A model generated the notes under the pieces. It made no database searches. It had not been told where the DNA came from and worked only from the letters and a program-made list of their open reading frames with translations. Shown piece by piece: positions 25,869-34,988 of a DNA stretch of 58,773 nt; within the stretch, counting starts at the first letter, position 1, and every line of letters starts with the position of its first letter. The translations under genes were made by a program, and so were the position numbers. The DNA comes from Caballeronia calidae. GTDB lineage: Bacteria > Pseudomonadota > Gammaproteobacteria > Burkholderiales > Burkholderiaceae. The stretch lies in NCBI RefSeq assembly GCF_900044055.2, contig NZ_FCOX02000047.1:1-58773 (forward strand). The letters are read 5' to 3'.

Positions 25869-26402
25869 ATGTTCACCGCTTTCGACTACGCCGTGATGGC
25901 CGTGATCGGCCTGTCCGCGCTGCGCGGCATGTGGCGCGGTCTGCTGGCGGAGGCGTTCGGTCTGGTCGGCTGGATCGCGGCCATTCTGATCGCCGGGCGC
26001 TTCGTCGGGCTCGTCGTGCCCTATATTCCGGCAACGTGGCCGGGCGGGGCGCTGACGCAATGGCTGGTGGCGTTCGTGCTGGTGGTCGCGGCCGTGCTGC
26101 TCGTGTCGAGCGTGCTGTCGGCGCTTTTGACGCGCATCACGGAAGTGACCGGCCTGCGCGGCGTGGACCGCTCGCTCGGCCTGCTGTTCGGCCTCGTAAG
26201 AGGGGCTATATTGGTAGTGATTCTGGTCGCCCTGGCTGGCTTGACCGAACTGCCTCAGAACGATTTTTGGCGCAATGCGCTGCTGCGGCCGATGGCCGAG
26301 CAAGGCGTGCGCGAATTGAAACCGCTGCTCCCCGATACGCTCGCCGCGTACGTGCATGTCGCTCCCGATCCGAGCGTCCTGGCGCCAGACGCCGCACAAT
26401 AG
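25869..26402 (+). CDS. cvpA: CvpA family inner-membrane protein
   Basis: This 177-aa protein has about four hydrophobic helices (DYAVMAVIGLSALRGMWRGL, then EAFGLVGWIAAILIAGRFV, AFVLVVAAVLLVSSVL and GLVRGAILVVILVALAGL), the CvpA/colicin V production domain. In E. coli it is needed for colicin V export and lies just before purF, as here. It starts 9 bp after dedD. Its molecular role in envelope maintenance is poorly defined. Confidence 0.9.
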   Translation: MFTAFDYAVMAVIGLSALRGMWRGLLAEAFGLVGWIAAILIAGRFVGLVVPYIPATWPGGALTQWLVAFVLVVAAVLLVSSVLSALLTRITEVTGLRGVDRSLGLLFGLVRGAILVVILVALAGLTELPQNDFWRNALLRPMAEQGVRELKPLLPDTLAAYVHVAPDPSVLAPDAAQ

Positions 26403-26544
26403 ACGAACGGCTTGCTACACGAGGACCGCGCGACGGCTCGAAGACCGCTCGACCCGGCCTGATTCTGGCTGGATGTCGGGAGAAGCGTCGGCGGAGCCGG
26501 CCAACGCCTTGTCTACCCGTTTCGACTCTTTGAAGGACCATGCC

Positions 26545-28092
26545 ATGTGCGGCATCGTAGGTGTAGTTTCCCAAAGTCCCGTCAATCAGCTGATCTATGA
26601 CAGTCTGCTCCTGCTGCAGCATCGCGGCCAGGACGCGGCGGGCATCGCCACGGCGAACGGCAATAACTTCCACATGCACAAGGCCAATGGCATGGTGCGC
26701 GACGTGTTCCGCACGCGCAACATGCGCAGCCTGCCGGGCAATGTGGGCATCGGTCAGGTGCGTTATCCGACCGCCGGTTCCGCATCGAGCGAGGAAGAAG
26801 CACAGCCGTTCTACGTCAACGCGCCGTTCGGCATCATCCTCGCCCATAACGGCAATCTGACGAACTGGATGCAGCTGAAGGACGAGATGTTCCGCATCGA
26901 CCGCCGGCACATCAACACCGCATCCGACACCGAAGTGCTCCTCAACGTGTTCGCGCACGAACTGCAGCTCGCCAGCTCGGGTCTGCAGCTCGATGCCAAC
27001 GCGCTGTGGAAGGCCGTCGCGGGCGTGCATCGCCGCGTGAAGGGCTCGTACGCGATCGTCTCGCTGATCGCGGGCTACGGGCTCGTCGCGTTCCGCGACC
27101 CGTTCGGCATCCGTCCGCTCGTGCTCGGCAAGCTGGAAACGTCGACGGGCGTCGAGTGGATGGTCGCGTCGGAATCGGTGGCGATCGAAGGTATCGGCTT
27201 CGAATTCGTGCGTGATGTCGAGCCGGGCGAAGCGATCTTCATCGACGCCGAAGGCAACCTGCACAGCCATCAATGCGCCGAGAAGCCCGAGCTCAATCCG
27301 TGCATTTTCGAGCTCGTGTATCTCGCGCGTCCGGACTCGTGCCTCGACGGCGTGCCGGTCTACAACGCGCGCCTGCGCATGGGCGACTATCTGGCCGAGA
27401 AGATCAAGCGCGTGCTGCCCGATGTGCCGATCGACGTCGTGATGCCGATTCCCGATTCCTCGCGCCCCGCCGCGATGCAGGTGGCCGCGAAACTGGGTGT
27501 CGAGTATCGCGAAGGCTTCTTCAAGAACCGCTACGTGGGCCGCACCTTCATCATGCCGGGCCAGGCGGTGCGCAAGAAATCCGTGCGCCAGAAGCTCAAT
27601 GCAATGGGCATCGAGTTCAAGGGCAAGAACGTGCTGATCGTCGACGATTCCATCGTGCGCGGCACGACCTCGCACGAGATCGTGCAGATGGCGCGCGATG
27701 CCGGCGCGAACAAGGTGATCTTCGCGTCCGCCGCGCCGCCGGTGAAGTTCCCGAACGTGTATGGCATCGACATGCCGACGCGCGGCGAACTCGTCGCGCA
27801 TGGCCGCAGCGATGAGGAAGTCGCGCGCATGATCGGCGCGGACTATCTCGTGTATCAGGACGTGGAAGACCTGAAGAGCGCGATCCGCGACATCAACCCG
27901 AAGCTGCACGAATTCGAAGCCTCATGCTTCGACGGCAACTACATCACCGGCGACGTGACGACCGATTATCTCGATCGCATCGAGTCCGCGCGTCTCGCGC
28001 CGCAATCGCAGTCGGATCGCGATGCGGCAAGCGATGCGCAAGAGGGCGGCATGGCGCGCTCACAGTTGCACCTGCAACTATCGGTGGAATGA
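26545..28092 (+). CDS. purF: Amidophosphoribosyltransferase
   Basis: This 515-aa enzyme is the first committed step of purine synthesis: PRPP and glutamine give phosphoribosylamine. The start MCGIVGVVS places the Ntn nucleophile cysteine at position 2, exposed after Met removal. This fixes ATG 26545 over upstream in-frame starts, and GAAGGA lies 7 bp before it. The PRPP-binding VLIVDDSIVRGTTS is near residues 363-376. A terminator follows. Confidence 0.97.
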   Translation: MCGIVGVVSQSPVNQLIYDSLLLLQHRGQDAAGIATANGNNFHMHKANGMVRDVFRTRNMRSLPGNVGIGQVRYPTAGSASSEEEAQPFYVNAPFGIILAHNGNLTNWMQLKDEMFRIDRRHINTASDTEVLLNVFAHELQLASSGLQLDANALWKAVAGVHRRVKGSYAIVSLIAGYGLVAFRDPFGIRPLVLGKLETSTGVEWMVASESVAIEGIGFEFVRDVEPGEAIFIDAEGNLHSHQCAEKPELNPCIFELVYLARPDSCLDGVPVYNARLRMGDYLAEKIKRVLPDVPIDVVMPIPDSSRPAAMQVAAKLGVEYREGFFKNRYVGRTFIMPGQAVRKKSVRQKLNAMGIEFKGKNVLIVDDSIVRGTTSHEIVQMARDAGANKVIFASAAPPVKFPNVYGIDMPTRGELVAHGRSDEEVARMIGADYLVYQDVEDLKSAIRDINPKLHEFEASCFDGNYITGDVTTDYLDRIESARLAPQSQSDRDAASDAQEGGMARSQLHLQLSVE

Positions 28093-28126
28093 TGCGCCGA
28101 TAGCGCTTCGGTTGCAGTGCCGAACG

Positions 28127-28162
28127 AGCCCGCTTCGTCGATCGAGACAAGCGGGCTTTTTT
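28127..28162 (+). terminator. Terminator of purF
   Basis: AGCCCGCTT pairs perfectly with AAGCGGGCT over a 13-nt loop, followed by a T run. It lies 35 bp after purF and before metZ. Confidence 0.85.
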
Positions 28163-28194
28163 GCGTCGCGAGCCTGAAAACAAGGGAGAAAAAC

Positions 28195-29382
28195 ATGGAA
28201 GACAACCTGAGCTTCGATACGCTCGCCGTGCGCGCCGGAACCTTGCGCAGCGAGTTCAACGAGCATGCTGAAGCGCTCTTTCTCACGTCGAGCTTCTGCT
28301 TTTCGAGCGCCGCCGAAGCCGCCGAGCGCTTCAAGAATGCCGAGGAAGCGTACACGTATTCGCGCTTCACCAATCCGACCGTCACGATGTTCCAGAACCG
28401 CCTCGCCGCGCTCGAAGGCGGCGAGGCATGCATGGCGACGGCATCGGGCATGTCGGCGATATTGTCGGTCGTGATGGCGTCGATGCAGCAGGGCGATCAC
28501 ATCGTGAGTTCGAAGAGTCTGTTCGGCTCGACGATCGGCATGTTCACGCAGATCTTCCCGAAGTTCGGCATCACGACGACCTTCGTCGATCCGACGAATC
28601 TCGACGAATGGCAAGCCGCCGTGAAGCCGGAGACGAAGATGTTCTTCCTGGAGACGCCTTCGAACCCGCTGACGGAAATCGCGGATATCGAAGCGATCGG
28701 CAAGGTCGCGAAAGCGGCGAACGCGATCTTCGTCGTCGATAACTGCTTTTGCAGCCCCGCCTTGCAGCAGCCGCTCAAGTTCGGCGCGGACGTCGTCATG
28801 CATTCGGCCACGAAGTTTCTCGATGGCCAGGGCCGCGTGCTCGGCGGCGCGCTCGTCGGTTCGAAGCGCCTCATCATGGAGACCGTGTTTCCGTTCGTGC
28901 GCAGCGCCGGCCCGACGATGTCCGCGTTCAACGCCTGGGTGCTGCTGAAGGGCATGGAGACGCTCGCGCTGCGCGTCGAGAAGCAATCGGCGAATGCGCT
29001 CGAGATCGCGCGCTGGCTCGAAGCGCATCCGGCCGTGAATCGCGTGTTCTATCCTGGGCTCGAATCGCATCCGCAGCACGCGATCGCGAAGAAGCAGCAG
29101 AAGGCGGGCGGCGCGATCGTATCGTTCGAGTTGAAGGGCGACACGCAGGAAGCGCAGCGCGCGAACGCATGGCGCGTGATCGACGGCACGAAGCTGTGTT
29201 CGATCACCGGCAATCTCGGCGACACGCGCACGACGATCACGCATCCGTCGACGACGACGCATGGACGTCTCGCGCCCGAAGTGCGCGAAGCGGCGGGCAT
29301 ACGCGAAGGGCTGATCCGTCTAGCGGTGGGCCTCGAAGACCCGGCGGATATTCGCGCCGATCTCGCGCGCGGTCTGGGTTAA
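28195..29382 (+). CDS. metZ: O-succinylhomoserine sulfhydrylase
   Basis: This 395-aa PLP enzyme of the Cys/Met metabolism family has the Schiff-base lysine K207 in HSATKFLDGQGRVLGG. The purF-metZ neighbourhood, known from Pseudomonas, supports direct sulfhydrylation of O-succinylhomoserine to homocysteine rather than cystathionine gamma-synthase. AAGGGAG lies before ATG 28195, so an upstream in-frame start that runs through the purF terminator is rejected. Its stop overlaps the stop of the convergent AraC gene within TTAA (29379-29382). Confidence 0.92.
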   Translation: MEDNLSFDTLAVRAGTLRSEFNEHAEALFLTSSFCFSSAAEAAERFKNAEEAYTYSRFTNPTVTMFQNRLAALEGGEACMATASGMSAILSVVMASMQQGDHIVSSKSLFGSTIGMFTQIFPKFGITTTFVDPTNLDEWQAAVKPETKMFFLETPSNPLTEIADIEAIGKVAKAANAIFVVDNCFCSPALQQPLKFGADVVMHSATKFLDGQGRVLGGALVGSKRLIMETVFPFVRSAGPTMSAFNAWVLLKGMETLALRVEKQSANALEIARWLEAHPAVNRVFYPGLESHPQHAIAKKQQKAGGAIVSFELKGDTQEAQRANAWRVIDGTKLCSITGNLGDTRTTITHPSTTTHGRLAPEVREAAGIREGLIRLAVGLEDPADIRADLARGLG

Positions 29383-30155
29383 ATGTCGCGCGCGGACCTG
29401 AAGTCGCCGTTGCGCCATTGGCCCGGCGCGATGCCGAAGCGTTTCGAGAACGCGTGCGTGAACGCGCTTTGATCGGCGAAGCCGATATCGAGCGCGATAT
29501 CGGTGAGCGACGCGCGCGGGTCGGCGAGCAGCGTCAACGCCGTGTCGAGCCGCAGGCGATGCAGATAGCGATGCGGCGTCTCGCCGAACGCTTCGTTGAA
29601 GAGTTGATGAAAGCGCCGCATGCCGAAGCCGCAGTGCGCGGCGAGATCGGCGATGCGCAGCGGCTCCGACAGATGCAGGCGCAACCATCGGTCGATGCGC
29701 GTGAAGTCGAGGCCGCGCATCATGTCGATGGCATCGTCCGTGTCATGCATCAGCGCGCCGCACAAATGCGCGGCCGCCTGCCATGCGAAGCGGTCGGTGA
29801 GGCGCGTGTCATCGAGATGCACGCCGCGCGCGATATCGGCGACGGCTTGCGTGACGCGTGGATCGATTGCGATCGCGCGTGCCCGCTCGAAGTAGCGCTC
29901 GGGCACCGCGACGGAAGACGCCGGCAGATCGAGCACGAGCTGGCGGTTGTCGCTGTCGGCCCAGTAATCGTGACGCGCCCCCGCCGGGATGATCCACGCG
30001 CCGCTGCAGTCGATGCGCGCGCCGTTGCCGTCGACGGCCATTTCCATCGACCCGTCGAGGCCGAGCACGATCTGATGAAAGTCGTGCACGTCCGACGCCT
30101 GGCGCCCGTCGTAACGGCGCAGCGATACGGCGGGACGATGCAGCGGCGCGCTCAT
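29379..30155 (-). CDS. AraC-family transcriptional regulator
   Basis: This 258-aa protein has an N-terminal cupin-like sensor half (DVHDFHQIVLGLDGSMEMAV, then WIIPAGARHDYWADSDN) and a C-terminal double HTH from about residue 155 (EPLRIADLAAHCGFGMRRFH, and DIALDIGFADQSAFTHAFSK). It is a likely activator responding to a small ligand. It follows the FKBP gene by 11 bp on the same strand. The target is not evident. Confidence 0.9.
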   Translation of the reverse strand: MSAPLHRPAVSLRRYDGRQASDVHDFHQIVLGLDGSMEMAVDGNGARIDCSGAWIIPAGARHDYWADSDNRQLVLDLPASSVAVPERYFERARAIAIDPRVTQAVADIARGVHLDDTRLTDRFAWQAAAHLCGALMHDTDDAIDMMRGLDFTRIDRWLRLHLSEPLRIADLAAHCGFGMRRFHQLFNEAFGETPHRYLHRLRLDTALTLLADPRASLTDIALDIGFADQSAFTHAFSKRFGIAPGQWRNGDFRSARDI

Positions 30156-30166
30156 GCGGGAAATAC

Positions 30167-30508
30167 TCAGACGTCCAGCAGTTCCACTTCGAACACGAGC
30201 GTGGCGTTCGGCGGAATCACGCCGCCCGCGCCGCGCGCGCCATAGCCGAGTTGCGGCGGAATCGTGAGACGGCGCACGCCGCCCACCTTCATGCCCTGAA
30301 CGCCTTCGTCCCAGCCCTTGATGACCATGCCGCCGCCCAGCACGAAGGCGAACGGGTCGTTGCGGTCCTTGCTCGAATCGAATTTCTGGCCGTCCGTGAG
30401 CCAGCCCGTGTAGTGCACGCTGACGGTTTTGCCCGCGACGGCTTCGGCGCCGCTGCCAACGGTGACGTCTTCGTACTTGAGACCGGAATCGGTCGTGACA
30501 ATCGACAT
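30167..30508 (-). CDS. FKBP-type peptidyl-prolyl cis-trans isomerase
   Basis: This single-domain 113-aa FKBP has VSVHYTGWLTDGQKFDSS, FVLGGGMVIKGWDEGVQGM and IPPQLGYGARGAGGVIPPNA, the conserved active-site segments. There is no signal peptide, so it is probably cytoplasmic. It accelerates proline isomerisation during protein folding. It shares a strand and an 11-bp spacing with the AraC gene downstream and lies 124 bp beyond the polysaccharide polymerase gene. Confidence 0.95.
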   Translation of the reverse strand: MSIVTTDSGLKYEDVTVGSGAEAVAGKTVSVHYTGWLTDGQKFDSSKDRNDPFAFVLGGGMVIKGWDEGVQGMKVGGVRRLTIPPQLGYGARGAGGVIPPNATLVFEVELLDV

Positions 30509-30590
30509 GGTTGCTCCCTGGTTGCCCGGCCATCGACGATGGATGAGCCGGTGGTCGAAACCGTCATTGTAGAACGTCGAAGGGAAGCGG

Positions 30591-30612
30591 GGCGGCGCCC
30601 GCAGGCGCCGCC
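30591..30612 (-). terminator. Hairpin downstream of the wzy-like gene
   Basis: GGCGGCGCC-CGCA-GGCGCCGCC is a perfect 9-bp stem 20 bp beyond the polymerase stop on the minus strand. It lacks a clear T run, so termination may be only partial. Confidence 0.45.
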
Positions 30613-30631
30613 TTCATGGCATGTGCGTGTT

Positions 30632-32047
30632 TCAGAGATGACGACCGTGCGGACCGAAACGCGAGCCGATGCGCGGCCCGATTTCCGGCTTCACGTTGCG
30701 GCCGATCGCGGTGCCGATCGAGGCGCCGTGCTGCGAGTCTTCCATCGCGGCGGCGGCGGCCTTGTCGCCGAGCTGCCGTTTCGCGAGCTTGAGCGCGCGC
30801 ACGCGCACGTAGGCCAGCGCGATCAGGGTCCACGGCGCGAGATACGCGAACTCGGGCACGGACACCATCATCATCGTCCAGGTCGCGGCGCAGCACTGGC
30901 GCAGCGCCATGCCACGCGGGTCCCAGTCGAGCTTGAACGCGGGATAGAGGATCAGCGCGCTGATGAAAACCGTGCCGATGACGCCGTTATTGACGAGCAG
31001 CGTCGAGAAAAGATCGAACGAACGGATATAGCCGAAGCCGACGCCGAAGAGCTGATTGAGCGGCGCCAGATGGAACCACAGCCGCATTGATTCGAAGAAC
31101 TGCAAGCTGCGGTCCGAGCCCGATTCGGTCTTCTGCTCGAGCTTGTCCGTCACCATCTGCTTGAAGAGATCGGCGATATAGTCCTGCAGGATATAAGCGA
31201 TGATGCACAGCACGAAGACGCCGATCAGCGCCTTGATCGGATCGATGCCGAGCTTGCGGATGCGGATGAGCGAATACACCGCATAGCCGATCAGCACCGT
31301 GGACGAAGTCGTCATCAGCAGCGACAGGCCGATGATCCATACCGGCCAGCGCAGGCGCGAGGTCGCGTTGAAGTAGACCCAGCACGGGAAGATGGACATC
31401 GCGTACATCGACGGCTCGCCGGTCAGCGCTTTCAGACGCTGGATCGGAAAGCCCTTGATCTCGATCTGCTGGAACGAACTTCCGTTCACCGTGCCGTCCG
31501 AACGCACGATGCCCTTGCCGAACTGATCGCCGAATGCACGGTTCGAGATGAAGTCGCCCGGCTTGCCGGTCACGATGTAAAACGCCACTTCGTACATGCC
31601 ATAGAGCGCGAACAGCGTGACGGCCGCGAGAATCCACTGATCCCACGTCGGCTTGTAGTAGTTGTAGACGTAAGCCACGTAGAACACGACCGCCGCCACG
31701 TAGATGGACTGCGTGAACATCGTCTTGCGCATGACGAACGTAAAGGGATCCTTGTCGTCGACGAGCAGGATCTTGCTGAAGTCGGGATCGAAGGGCGCCA
31801 TCACGTCCGCAAGTTGCGTCGTGCACAACATGATGAGCCAGACGAGGATCGCCGCGCCCACGAAATGCAGCCAGCTCTTGCGCGCGCGCCCGCCGAACAG
31901 CAGTACGAGCGGCACGGAAAGAAAGCACATCAGATAGCCGATCGTCGTGCCCTGTATCGATGGCATGACGAGAAACGACGTCACCGGCATCGCGAAGGCC
32001 CAGATTCGGTAGTAGAGGTCGGTCAGCGCCGCTTTTTCTTTCATCAT
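30632..32047 (-). CDS. O-antigen/exopolysaccharide polymerase, Wzy-like
   Basis: This 471-aa integral membrane protein has about 10-12 hydrophobic helices and a large polar loop in the middle (about 170-215), the layout of Wzy polymerases and O-antigen ligases. No catalytic residue can be assigned by eye. It follows the Wzc-like gene by 95 bp and lies in a cluster with a flippase and glycosyltransferases, so it probably polymerises repeat units in the periplasm. It ends in a polar tail of about 60 residues with Gly/Arg/Pro repeats (IGPRIGSRFGPHG). A ligase role is the alternative. Confidence 0.75.
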   Translation of the reverse strand: MMKEKAALTDLYYRIWAFAMPVTSFLVMPSIQGTTIGYLMCFLSVPLVLLFGGRARKSWLHFVGAAILVWLIMLCTTQLADVMAPFDPDFSKILLVDDKDPFTFVMRKTMFTQSIYVAAVVFYVAYVYNYYKPTWDQWILAAVTLFALYGMYEVAFYIVTGKPGDFISNRAFGDQFGKGIVRSDGTVNGSSFQQIEIKGFPIQRLKALTGEPSMYAMSIFPCWVYFNATSRLRWPVWIIGLSLLMTTSSTVLIGYAVYSLIRIRKLGIDPIKALIGVFVLCIIAYILQDYIADLFKQMVTDKLEQKTESGSDRSLQFFESMRLWFHLAPLNQLFGVGFGYIRSFDLFSTLLVNNGVIGTVFISALILYPAFKLDWDPRGMALRQCCAATWTMMMVSVPEFAYLAPWTLIALAYVRVRALKLAKRQLGDKAAAAAMEDSQHGASIGTAIGRNVKPEIGPRIGSRFGPHGRHL

Positions 32048-32142
32048 CGAATATCGAAACGTGCCTCAGAACGTGAAGCGCCGCGTGATGGGCACGCGGC
32101 GCGATGCATCGACGCAATGCGCGCTTCGTCGCGCGCACGATG

Positions 32143-34494
32143 TCAGTTCATCGATTTGAACGTGCTCGTATAAGCCGCCGCGTAGCCGTAGCTGCGGCGA
32201 TTGCTCGGACGTCGCGGAATCGCGTTGAAGACCGAGCCGACGAGCCTGCCGCCCGAGCGCTGCACCTTCTTCACGGTTTCCTCGATCTCTTCCTCGCTCT
32301 GGATGCCCGAGCGCAGCACGAGCACCGTCGAGCCCGCGTCGCTTGCGACGATCGCCGCATCGGTCACGACGAGGAACGGCGGGGTATCGACGATCACGAG
32401 ATCGAACTGGTCGCTCATGCGCGCGAGCATGTTGCGAAAGCCCGGCATCATCAGCAGCTCGGACGGGTTCTCCGGATAGCCGCCGCACGACATGAACGAG
32501 AGGCCCGGCACGCCGACGTAACGGATCGCATCGCCGAGGGCCATCTCGCCCTTCAGCACTTCGGCGAGACCGCTCGGATTCGACTGCTTGAAGAACGATG
32601 CGATGTGGCCGCGTCGCATATCGCCGTCGATCAGCAGCACGCGCAGGCCGATTTCCGCGAGCAGCACCGAGAGATTCGCCGCGACGAAGCTCTTGCCCGC
32701 CGAAGGAATCGGACCCGTCAGCATCACGATGTTGTTCGGCGCGTTGGCGAGATCGCGATACAGCTCCGTGCGCACCGCGCGCAGCGCCTCGACGGCCGGA
32801 TCGTGCGGATAGCGCGTCGCGAGCACGCGGGCGTCGCGGTCCGTGTCGGCCACATGCGGCATCGCGAACGCGTCGTGCTCCGGCAGGTCGATGTACGGCA
32901 GCGCTTTCGGCGGTCCGCCGTTCTGCGTGCCGGAGTAGGAGAGCGGCGCGTGCTCCACCGGCGACACCGCGATCTCGTGATCGAGCTGCGCCTGCTGCCG
33001 GCTGTACAGCACTTCGCCCAGCACGGGCACCGAGAGACGGCGCTCGACGAACATCGGATCGGTCACGCCGATCATCGCGTGGCGTCGCAGGAAGATGAAG
33101 AACGTGCCGAGGAAGAAGCCGAGGCCGGTGCCCGCGGCGATCACGATTGGCTTGTTCGGTTTCACCGGACGATACGGGCGCAGCGCGTTATCGACGATAT
33201 GCGCGCCGCCGCTCGTGCTCGCACGGCGCACGGAGAGCTCCTGGGCTTTGTTCACCATGCCCATGTAGATCGTTTCCGCGACGCGCGCGTCACGCGTGAG
33301 GGTCGCATTCTGACGTTCGGAGGAGGGCATGCTGTCGAAGCGCTGCTGGATCTGCTTGTTCGACGCTTCGAGCTCGGCGATCTGCTGATCGAGATTGACC
33401 ACTTGCGGGCTATTGGGCTGGAAGCGCTGCAAGGCCTGCGTGCGCTGCAGCTTCAGCGTCGCAAGCTGCTGCATCGATACGATGCTGCCTTGCAGATAGG
33501 CCTGCGCTTCGGGGATCGGCTGCACCGACTGCGACTTCGCGCGAAACGCGCTCAGGTTTCCTTCGGCCGTCTTCAGCTCGTGTTCGAGACGCGGCAGTTC
33601 TCCGCGGATGAATTCGAGCGTCTTTGTGTCGTTCGCCTGACGCGCCTGCACGGCGGCCGTGAGATACGCCTGACCGAGCGCGTTGGCGACATCGGCGGTG
33701 AGCGCGGGATCGTCGGCATTGAAGGTGATTTGCACGACGCCCGTGTCCTTCGCGGATTCGGCCACTTTCATGGTCTTCTTCATGAGCGCGATGGCGTCGA
33801 GCGTGTTGAGACGCGTCACGTCGAAGTGCATGCCGGGGCGGCCGATCGCGCTGTTCACGAGAATCGATACGCCGTTCGCCGACGCCGGACGACCGATCGT
33901 GCCGCGCAGGAGCATCTCGCCGTCGGGATCGCGCAGCTCGTACTGGTTGTTGTCGAGCAGAACGAAATCGAGCTTCTGGTCTTCGAGCGCGGGCGGCACG
34001 TCGAGCCGGCCGATCTGCAATGCCTCGCCGCCCCAGCCGTACGAATCGAGGCCGAGCCATGCGGGTGAGAGATGGCCTTTCTTCGCGAACAGTTCCGCGA
34101 TCTGGCCGAGCACCGGGAAGGTATTCGGCTTGACCTTCACGTCGAAGTGAAACTGCTTGACGACGGGCTCGAGCACGGAGCGGCTCTGCATCACGGAGAT
34201 TTCCGCGGGCGCGAGCTGATTGACCGTCGGTAGCGACTGCTGCATCGGCGACTGGCTTTGCGGCGCGATGCCGAGCGCGTTCGGATCGGGTGGATCGACG
34301 CGCACCACGACATCCGACGAATAGATGGGCTTGGCGATAAAGGCATACGCGGTCGCGAGCGCGGCCATGATCCCGATGAACAGGAAGAGAATGCCAAGGT
34401 GGTCGCGCAGGAGCCTGAGCATGTCGCTCGCGGTGAATTCACCGTCGTCCTTGCCCGGGCGCGAAGGTCCGGAGTTGACATATAAGGTGTTCAA
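32143..34494 (-). CDS. Polysaccharide copolymerase with tyrosine autokinase domain, Wzc-like
   Basis: This 783-aa protein has a Wzz-type N-terminus with a transmembrane helix at about 33-53 (ILFLFIGIMAALATAYAFI), a long periplasmic coiled-coil region and a GNVR-like segment. A second membrane helix (VIAAGTGLGFFLGTFFIFL) leads into a cytoplasmic BY-kinase. Walker A GPIPSAGKS is at about 594-602, A' LLIDGDMR near 620 and Walker B VIVDTPP near 700. The tail has three tyrosines (Y769, Y771, Y775), fewer than in E. coli Wzc. It controls chain length and export. The start is TTG 34494 (AGGA about 8 nt upstream); more upstream codons are open but look non-coding. Confidence 0.88.
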   Translation of the reverse strand: MNTLYVNSGPSRPGKDDGEFTASDMLRLLRDHLGILFLFIGIMAALATAYAFIAKPIYSSDVVVRVDPPDPNALGIAPQSQSPMQQSLPTVNQLAPAEISVMQSRSVLEPVVKQFHFDVKVKPNTFPVLGQIAELFAKKGHLSPAWLGLDSYGWGGEALQIGRLDVPPALEDQKLDFVLLDNNQYELRDPDGEMLLRGTIGRPASANGVSILVNSAIGRPGMHFDVTRLNTLDAIALMKKTMKVAESAKDTGVVQITFNADDPALTADVANALGQAYLTAAVQARQANDTKTLEFIRGELPRLEHELKTAEGNLSAFRAKSQSVQPIPEAQAYLQGSIVSMQQLATLKLQRTQALQRFQPNSPQVVNLDQQIAELEASNKQIQQRFDSMPSSERQNATLTRDARVAETIYMGMVNKAQELSVRRASTSGGAHIVDNALRPYRPVKPNKPIVIAAGTGLGFFLGTFFIFLRRHAMIGVTDPMFVERRLSVPVLGEVLYSRQQAQLDHEIAVSPVEHAPLSYSGTQNGGPPKALPYIDLPEHDAFAMPHVADTDRDARVLATRYPHDPAVEALRAVRTELYRDLANAPNNIVMLTGPIPSAGKSFVAANLSVLLAEIGLRVLLIDGDMRRGHIASFFKQSNPSGLAEVLKGEMALGDAIRYVGVPGLSFMSCGGYPENPSELLMMPGFRNMLARMSDQFDLVIVDTPPFLVVTDAAIVASDAGSTVLVLRSGIQSEEEIEETVKKVQRSGGRLVGSVFNAIPRRPSNRRSYGYAAAYTSTFKSMN

Positions 34495-34988
34495 AGGCGG
34501 CGTCCTCAGTTCGATAAGTTGAGCGTTAGTTTCCGGCTTTAAAAACAGATAGCCCGCGCGGCGTGTCCGCGATACGTCTAACGTGTTGTTGGTCCGGCGT
34601 GTTGGCCGTTGAATTTCCCAGACTAAAGGCGCGCGAGAGGCTCGAGAAAAACGAGCGAAGCGCAATGCTTCGAGTTCGCATGACGGAGCACGTCGGCTCG
34701 GCAAAGTGCGATATGTGCAGAAGCACACACCGTGCCTCGGAACCGCGCCTCGAGGATCCGGCGGATGAAACTCGCGGATCCCGCTTCGAATCGTCTGATG
34801 CCAGATGGTTCGATTCGTCTGGAAGAAATAGCGTCAAGCCTATCTTCCGGTCGCGAACTACTCGCGTCTGTTAAGTAGCGAACGTTAAATGCCCGGAAAT
34901 GGCGGGTACGCCACTTGCGAGGCAGCCCTTTTGCGCGATAATCGTTGGTTTCGCGCGCCCTTCATTTGTCGTACCAAACCATCCTTGC
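34495..34988. other. Long intergenic leader upstream of the wzc-like gene
   Basis: This 494-bp gap has no convincing gene on either strand. It holds the TGGC-N6-GCCA palindrome at 34900-34913 and presumably a promoter for wzc-wzy, since such a gap inside a polysaccharide cluster suggests separate control. Confidence 0.6.
34900..34913 (-). promoter_or_regulatory. Palindrome TGGC-N6-GCCA, site 1 of 3
   Basis: TGGCGGGTACGCCA lies 406 bp upstream of the wzc-like start. Read on the minus strand it is TGGC-GTACCC-GCCAT. The surrounding 26 bp closely resemble the site at 39742-39755. Confidence 0.45.

Noticed and set aside
34900..34913. TGGC motif read as a sigma-54 promoter (-24 TGGC, -12 TTGC)
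   Set aside because: No GC element occurs at the required spacing in any of the three sites; the symmetry fits an operator better.
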